Below are positions 57,909 to 64,000 of a stretch of 64,000 bases of DNA, piece after piece. The stretch is taken from positions 234,450 through 298,449 of the forward strand of contig JAQFVV010012969.1 of NCBI GenBank assembly GCA_028023455.1, read 5' to 3'. The number at the start of each line of letters is the position of its first letter. Position 1 is the first letter of the stretch. The position numbers and the translations under genes were made by a program. The notes below the pieces were generated by a model that saw only the letters and a list, made by a program, of their open reading frames with translations, was not told the DNA's origin and ran no database searches. This DNA is from Epiperipatus broadwayi (Eukaryota > Onychophora > Udeonychophora > Euonychophora > Peripatidae).

Positions 57909-59419
57909 AAGTTCACTAGAGGAAGATTCTTGACTTCATTAAAGGAGAAGCTACAGTACATCACATCACATTAGCAACAAGAGAATATACATGTAAATGG
58001 AAAAATATGGGTGATTTAGTCTGTAGACTGTGTAAGGAAGGAATAGAAAATATTAGGCATCTGTTATAATTGAATGTAAATGCTTGAAAACAGAAAGGGT
58101 ACATATAATGAAGTTATGGAAGAATAAATATGAAAAAAGTGATTATACAGAATGTGGATTATTGCTTTTTATGTTGGGTTTGGGAAAAAATAAGAGGGAT
58201 TTAGATATAAAGGCCCTAGAATTGACAAAGATTATGTTGTGGAAATGGGATGGAGCAGAATATGGGGAAACTTAGAGTGGGAATGAAAAATAAAGTGGCT
58301 AACAGGTTTCTCTGGGCATAATTGCCCAGAGATTCTTGACTTTGTTTAAGGAGAAGCCACAGTACATCACATCACATGTTTCTGGCTCCCCATTTTAGTT
58401 CCTTTTTTCTTAGTTTGGGGAATTAATTTTCTCTAAAACTATTCATATTTAAAAGAGGACTTTTTTGGCTCTCTTTTCATATACAAGTTATGTCAACACA
58501 TTATCACAAGAATAATTTCAACCTTGGATAAAAACACTGTGTAAATTATATGGCAGCCATTGAAATTCCAAACAATTTCTACAGTGATTTTGCATTTTAA
58601 TGAAAATTCTTCATTTCGCTTAGTTTTGCTGAGTGGATGAGAGGGTCTGGTTGTTGGAAGGGGCCCCAGGAGTCTAAATCCTAATTCTGCTGAGTATGGG
58701 ATCTGGGATAAGAGTGAGTGGGGATCGTTTCAGACGTTGATTTTCTCATTCATAGGAAAAGAAAAATAATGTTATATTTTGCGGGTTTTTTAGCATTATT
58801 CTTACAAATGATTCTATCCATATATTATTCCAAAGTAAGCTGCAGTTTGTCCTAATGGTTTTAATTGCAAGTGATTCGCCTTATTTATTTATATTATTTC
58901 CAATGTTGTTATTGATAAGGTTGGTCCTTTGCTGTTCATGTGATTTTTTGTGATGGATTAGAATGATTTTCAGCAGAGACAATTTAAAACTTAGTTTTTT
59001 CCCTTGTTCTCCAAAAGTCTTCCAAAGTATACTGGGTTGTTCTTTTCTGGGAATATTTGAGACCATTTTGGAAACCTGAACAGTAGATTGACTTAACCCG
59101 TATTCTATATTACCTCAAGTGTTTTCCTATTCCTCAACTTATCCACTGTAAATTGGATTTTTCAATATTGTCATCCTAAAATGCTACTCATAATTGAACT
59201 TTAGGCTTAACAAATAATTCTGAATTGTAATTGAGGTTCACTTTTAATAATTAATCACATGGACTAATGCATTGAGTTTTCACAAGTTGATCAATTTTTG
59301 TAAACGCTATGGACAAAAAATACAGTGTACCATTTTAGATCTCCATATTATACTATGTAAATCAATGTTAATCTTGTAAATCATGTTGTACCAATAAAGT
59401 TTAATCCTATTTTTTTAAA
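57909..59419 (+). mobile_element. 5'-truncated LINE with 17-bp TSD
   Basis: Flanked by AAACTAACATTTTTTTT at 57892-57908 and 59420-59436. The 5' part encodes the end of a LINE ORF2: I-x-G-E-A-T-V-H-H-I-T, then C-K-W-K, a zinc-finger-like C-R-L-C-K-E-G-I-E-N-I-R-H (58024-58064), and after a frame break L-L-L-F-M-L-G-L-G and the stop at 58273. The rest is 3' untranslated sequence with one GC-richer minisatellite module (58628-58735), and ends AATAAAG (59394) plus A-rich bases. A 47-bp piece of the coding part (57937-57984) is repeated just after the ORF (58332-58378). Confidence 0.8.
58024..58275 (+). pseudogene. LINE ORF2 C-terminal zinc-finger region
   Basis: Part of the element above. The Cys-x2-Cys...His spacing after the reverse transcriptase is common to several LINE clades and is thought to bind nucleic acid. 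A stop (TTATAA) follows R-H-L-L, and the next frame (58084-58275) carries on with M-K-L-W-K-N-K and M-L-W-K-W-D-G to the natural end. Clade not assigned. Confidence 0.65.
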
Positions 59420-59436
59420 AAACTAACATTTTTTTT

Positions 59437-59941
59437 TTCTCTCTGTTACATCGTAGAGGATAAAATATGTGGGTAATGAAATCCATAATGGAAATAAATA
59501 AAATAAAATTAATGCAGGGAAAAACAAGAAAAAAAAGATACATGTAATGCAAACATTTTTGATTAAATTTTTTTACTTATATTAGTGAAAGACATTTAAG
59601 AAAAGGAGGAACACAAAATTTATTTCACACTCTAAAACAGGATTCATCAAATCTTTTAACGTGAAGAGCGTTTTGTTTAAATACCCCCCCCCCATAAATG
59701 AGGAGTAAGGAAAGATGAAAAATAGGTTCAGAACAAATATGGTTGTGGGTGTATTTGAACATTCATAATACAATCTGCGTATATCCTAATAAAAATTATT
59801 TTAAAAATAAACACACAAGAACAAAATATTATTTTGACACAGAGACGGCTGAGGCCCATGTGAACAATGAAACTACACAAGGTCTCGCATTTATCAAGGG
59901 GCCACGCTTGCATTATCTATGCTTTCAGCAAATATCAACCC
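59437..59941. other. Short spacer between two retroposons
   Basis: AT-rich with a C-run CCCCCCCCCC-like at about 59684-59693. The overlapping frames on both strands at 59582-59946 show no domain. Confidence 0.6.
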
Positions 59942-59958
59942 AATAAAATGTTTTATTA

Positions 59959-62189
59959 GAAGACTAGAGGGAGCCAGGGTCTTCAGTTTACTCTGTTACT
60001 GGCACCCCGTTTTAGTTACCTAAATTATATTTTAGGGAATTTTTTTTCTCTAAAACATTTCCATTTGACCAGAGTAACCTTTTAGGTTCCTTTGTACACA
60101 AGAATTATGGCACCATAAGACAACAAGTAAGCGTAATTAAAATTTTTCTTTGGAGCGTGGTTAAAAATAACTGACAGCCATGTAAATTTTCTAGAGATTT
60201 TTATTGAAAGACTTAATTTTCAGGGAATATTTTGATTCAAGGCAGCTTTGCTGACTGGGTGAGAGTTTCTGATTGTTGGGAGGACCCCTGAGGGCCTGAA
60301 TCTAGGAAAAAAGTGCTGTGGGGATCGTTACCAGAATTGGATGGCTCATTTATTTGTTAACAATAGTAGCATTTTTCATTTAGACTTTAATGCTTGCTTT
60401 TTAAACCTGATATTTTTCTTTTAAAGAAAGATTTTTTCATAATAGTAAATTGTTTCTCATTGTACCTGATTATTTATTTCAAGTGTTGCTTTATCTTTTA
60501 TCCATGCATTTGATGGTGGATCACTGATGTTTTTACCAGATTTGATGGCTCATTCATTTGTTAAAAATGACAACGTTATTCATTGCAGCTTTGTGCTTGC
60601 ATTTTAGACCTGAGATTTGACTTGTGAAAAAGATTCTTTTCTACTATAGTGAATTGTTTTAGACTGTAACTGAACATTTGATTTCAAGTGTTGCTTAATT
60701 ATTCAACCTTACATTCTATATTAAAAAAAATGTTTCTATCTTGAATGCTGAACTATACAAATAGATAATTTTAACATTTGGCTATATGGATTAGTGCTTC
60801 TGGTTTTCATAGGTTATCAGGCTGCTGAAACATGATGGACACTATTCAATATGCGATTTTAATGGATACATTACTCTATATACATCTTTGATTGCTCTAC
60901 AGATCTAGAATTATATTGTGGTATAACACATAATGCAAGCATCTGGTTACTACATATGCATTAAAGTTCTTGATTTTGGAAAGTAATGATGAATTTTTTA
61001 TGCAAGTCATTGGAAATCCCGGAGATTTGCACTGTGATTTTAAATTTAGCAATTATTATGTCATTGGATTGTTAACAGTTGTACCTCATCGTATGGATTG
61101 TGCTTCTAGTTTTATCATTTGATTTTTACCATTAGTTAAGGACCTCATGGATTAGTTTTTTATATATTGTCTGGAAGCTGAAACATGAGGGACAAAACTA
61201 ATGTTCCCAAAGAGTTCAACTGTGATTTGAACATTGTATTGGGGCTACTGTGTCACTCATCTTTGCAGTCTTGAGGACTGAGTCTGTTGCTTGGAGAGCT
61301 CCCAGGGCTTGCTTCCTAGTCTTGGAGGGGGGCTGGGATGTGGGTGTATTGGGTTCTAGTATGGGCTTCAGATGAAAGAGTCTGGAACTTGGGAAGATTC
61401 CTGGGGCCTGAACTCTGGTTCTTATGGGGGGACTGGGATGTGAAGTGCTATGGGGATTAGTACGGGTATCATCTTTCTCATCTTCGGAACAGTGGAGATG
61501 ACGTGATGCATTGTGATTTTAGTCTCTTTGTGTTCTCTATATGATTCATAGGTTGGTAATTAGACTATGTGATAATCTGTAGATGGCAGTGAGATTTACA
61601 TTTTTGATTAGTGCTGCAGCATTGCTTGTCTTGGCTGTGAAGATGAGAGAATCTCATGCTTGGGTGACTCAGGCCAGAGAGTTCTACTATGGTTTAAACT
61701 TCATAACAGGGCTGCTGTGTCACTCATCTCTGCCTTCTGGATGGCAGGGTCTGGTGCTTGGAAGGTCTCCCAAGCCTGGGTTTTGGAGGGGATCTGGGTG
61801 CTGTGGGGATTAGTAAGGGCATTGGATGAGAGAGTCTGAGCTTTGGAAATACCCCAAGACCTGGTTCCTAGTCCTTAGGATGGGGGCTGGGACATGGGTG
61901 CTGCAGGCATTAGTATGGGGTTTCACTTTCTTGTCCTCTGGATGGTGGGGATGATGTGATTCTTGGCAGCTGTGATCATCTTGTTGCCATTAAGGTCAGG
62001 GGTTACTTAGTAAACTATGAGAGAAGCTATGAATGGCAAGATATATGCATATACAATTCAAGGTTTTTCTGTTCACTCGGTAAATCGAGTTCTGCATTGA
62101 AAATCATAGTTTGAATCTTGTATATCACAACATATAACATGTAAATTCAAAGATTAATATTATGTTAATAAATCATATTTTGAGAAAAA
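59959..62189 (+). mobile_element. Minisatellite-bearing retroposon with 17-bp TSD
   Basis: Flanked by AATAAAATGTTTTATTA at 59942-59958 and 62190-62206; ends in TTTTGAGAAAAAA. The first 400 bp match 58378-58780 of the neighbouring LINE (CCGTTTTAGTTACC, GGGAATTTTTTTTCTCTAAA, GCTTTGCTGACTGGGTGAGA), so it is the 3' untranslated part of the same LINE family, expanded. Inside: a tandem pair of 205 bp (60336-60540 and 60541-60725), a module of about 310 bp repeated near 60780 and 61090, and several GC-richer modules. No protein recognised; the frame 61583-61813 lies across repeats. Confidence 0.8.
60247..61930 (+). repeat. GC-richer minisatellite modules, about 100 bp
   Basis: Copies at about 60247-60340, 61260-61360, 61366-61470, 61716-61820 and 61822-61930, with one more at 58628-58735 in the neighbouring LINE. 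Approximate consensus words: GATGAGAGAGTCTGG, CTTGGGAAGG, CCCAGGCCTG, GGGGCTGGGATGTGGGTGCT, GTGGGGATTAGTATGGGC. Some copies are adjacent and others are separated by other repeats. They stand out as G-rich islands in AT-rich DNA on the plus strand. Confidence 0.75.
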
Positions 62190-62206
62190 AATAAAATGTT
62201 TTATTA

Positions 62207-62919
62207 CTTGCAAAATGTAATTACGTTTTCCCTTTTTTTTTTCTGCCAAAATTCTATAATTTGAAGGCCTATTACATGGAAATAATACAATCGTAGAAGC
62301 ACTGGTTGTAAGGCGATGTACACTTTTCATCTATGTACAATGTGTATGCATGCGTAAATATTTCACAATATTCTGGTTATATTGATGTAAAATCAATACT
62401 AGATCAAAAATGATTGTCTTCATTAACATTTTTTATTTATTGAATCAGAATTTTCAAAAAATGAATAAATATGGCGATGATATTAACGGATTCCCAATAA
62501 AACATTCAAGGAAAAAAAATATGATTTTTTTGTGTTACATGTACTTTACCTTTTCTCAAATATTCATTCAGTAAAATTGCACAAAGCCGTATTTATAATT
62601 TATAAATAATCATGAATAAGTAATATACATTTTAAGTATTAATTTGTGCAATTTTATTTTGAGTAAACAAAATAAAATACACACAATGCTAAAAATTATA
62701 TTTTATTTTCTTGAATGATTTTTTAGCGAATTCTCTCTCATTAATAATAAAAAATTTTAATGAAGCAAATCGTTCTTGACTTGATTTATAATAATTGTAG
62801 AACAATATCTGCAAATAAGTTACTTTTTTTAAAAATATCTTAAGTATTTTAACATGAGTAAAAAAGTTCACGCCCCACCCCATGCAAGAAAACATTGTTC
62901 CGAGAACAACACACTTTTT
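62207..62919. other. No recognisable feature
   Basis: AT-rich; minus frame 62689-62895 is Phe/Ile/Lys-rich without a domain. Confidence 0.6.
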
Positions 62920-63202
62920 CTCGGGCCGGCTCTACTTTGACAATTTAATTTATTTACAAATTTGTACTATTTAAATGTTCATTATATACAATAATTACTA
63001 TTCTATAACATGCTAAATTTAAGAAACAGTGTTGTAAAGCACATTTTTCCATTTCTAGAATCGTCAAAATTTTTGTTTATAAATTCAAGAGAAAATAAAA
63101 AATGGGTTTATGTTTATTTATCATGATAAAAAGAGCGGCGGAAGATTGGAATCAAAGAGCTGCATGCGGCTCACGTGCTGCAGTTTGCTAACCCCAGTTC
63201 AA
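62920..63202 (-). mobile_element. hAT-type element fragment
   Basis: The minus strand starts near 63202 with CTGGGGTTAGCAAACTGCAG, then GTGAGCCGCATGCAGCTC, words typical of hAT termini of the CAGGGGTTAGCAAACT type. The other end (about 62925-62940, GAGCCGGCCCGAGAA) is not a matching terminus, so the element is truncated or its left end has decayed. No TSD. Confidence 0.5.
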
Positions 63203-63789
63203 GAAAATTACTCAAGGATCATTTACGTTCACAAAGTATATTAATATCGAAAACAAATCTTTAAAAAAAAATAGCTGTACTCCATCAAAAAATAATGGAA
63301 TGAAAAAAATGCTTTAATTGACGACACATTAAAATTCCACAGCGTTGCTTAGATTCAACAGACGATTTCAAGCTTACAGCAGAGAAGATCTTTTTTTTTT
63401 TTTTTTTAAGTGTCATAGGATCTTTTTTGGTCTCCGTAAATTAACAATTCCTAGTAAACCAGGGCCCCTCCCTCTTCCTTAAGTTATTCATACCTATAAA
63501 GTAAATCAAGAACCCAATTATGGTGCAATGTAGACCAAGACATTGTCCAATTATGGTGCAATGTAGACCAAGACATCAAATTAACAGAAGTGGAACCTAT
63601 AATCATTACTATTTAAGACCAGCGCCAGAATTTTAAAAAATCATTAAATGTATGGGGGTGGGGGAACCAAATGTCAAAAAAGGAATTTAAAAAAAGCATA
63701 AAAACTTCAAAGATGAATTTTGAGATGACTCTACAAACCAATTTGTAAACCATAAATATACAATATATTTCAAGCCAATCCTTATTTGA
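63203..63789. other. No gene; short direct duplication
   Basis: AT-rich. The 31-bp segment starting CAATTATGGTGCAATGTAGA occurs twice in direct succession (about 63515 and 63548). A T-run at about 63391-63407. Confidence 0.6.
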
Positions 63790-64000
63790 CAACTTGAATT
63801 TTTGTTTTTTAATCTCTTCTGCAGCAAACTTATTTTTGAAACTTTTAAAATATTGTTACTAAGTGGAGCTCTCCATTGTATTCTTTCTTGGGTATAAGAA
63901 ATTAGTAGTACTGCATTCCCTTTACAATACCTTTTGAGTTAATCTTTACAATGTAAATAAAGACTTTTTCTCTCATAAAAATCATAAATTCCAATGCTCT
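63790..64000 (-). pseudogene. LINE C-terminal fragment, related to 25200-25480
   Basis: Shares TCTGCAGCAA, GCTCTCCATTGTATTCT and TAGTACTGCA with 25270-25410, in the same order. On the minus strand the shared core encodes Q-W-R-A, as in I-Q-W-R-A-V-I-A of the other copy. The element runs off the window edge. Confidence 0.55.

Overview
The window is AT-rich animal (metazoan invertebrate) DNA. It has long A/T runs, microsatellites, target-primed retroposons, Penelope-like elements and hAT-type miniature transposons. No intact host protein gene, rRNA gene or CRISPR array could be supported. The phylum cannot be fixed from the sequence; an arthropod, mollusc or similar large-genome invertebrate would fit. 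All alignments were made by eye, so ends of decayed repeats are good to about 10-20 bases. Ends defined by target-site duplications (TSDs) were counted base by base.

Layout. 1-8.4 kb: mostly featureless, with one head-to-head copy of a dispersed family here called F1 (3345-3700) and a GC-richer poly-A retroposon (5266-5822). 8.4-9.2 kb: decayed Gypsy/Mag-like gag. 12.3-18.4 kb: an F1 copy carrying a hammerhead-ribozyme-like core, split by a 5,825-bp TG...CA insertion (12455-18279) with a TTAT duplication; the insertion consists of two tandemly doubled units (order A-B-C-D). 19.1-20.6 kb: inverted and direct repeats around a 421-bp foldback. 22.8-24.5 kb: a Penelope-like GIY-YIG remnant among four terminal-repeat-like modules of alternating orientation. 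25.2-26.2 kb: minus-strand LINE reverse transcriptase. 26.2-27.3 kb: short tandem repeats.

29.1-31.4 kb: foldback, minus-strand RTE fragment, F1 copy. 33.8-37.3 kb: LINE tail, then a 2.75-kb inverted Penelope-like dimer with a 526-bp foldback at its centre. 37.7 kb: a hairpin. 40.8-41.6 kb: an RTE copy with a 5' inversion, later hit by a complete 388-bp hAT MITE. 45.1-47.9 kb: the longest RTE copy. 51.8-54.8 kb: foldbacks and a retroposed tRNA-Gly-like sequence. 57.9-62.2 kb: two related retroposons, each with a 17-bp TSD, the second full of GC-richer minisatellite modules. 62.9-64.0 kb: hAT and LINE fragments.

The genes do not form a pathway. The main content is transposon stratigraphy: several insertions can be ordered in time, and inverted-dimer structures are unusually common.
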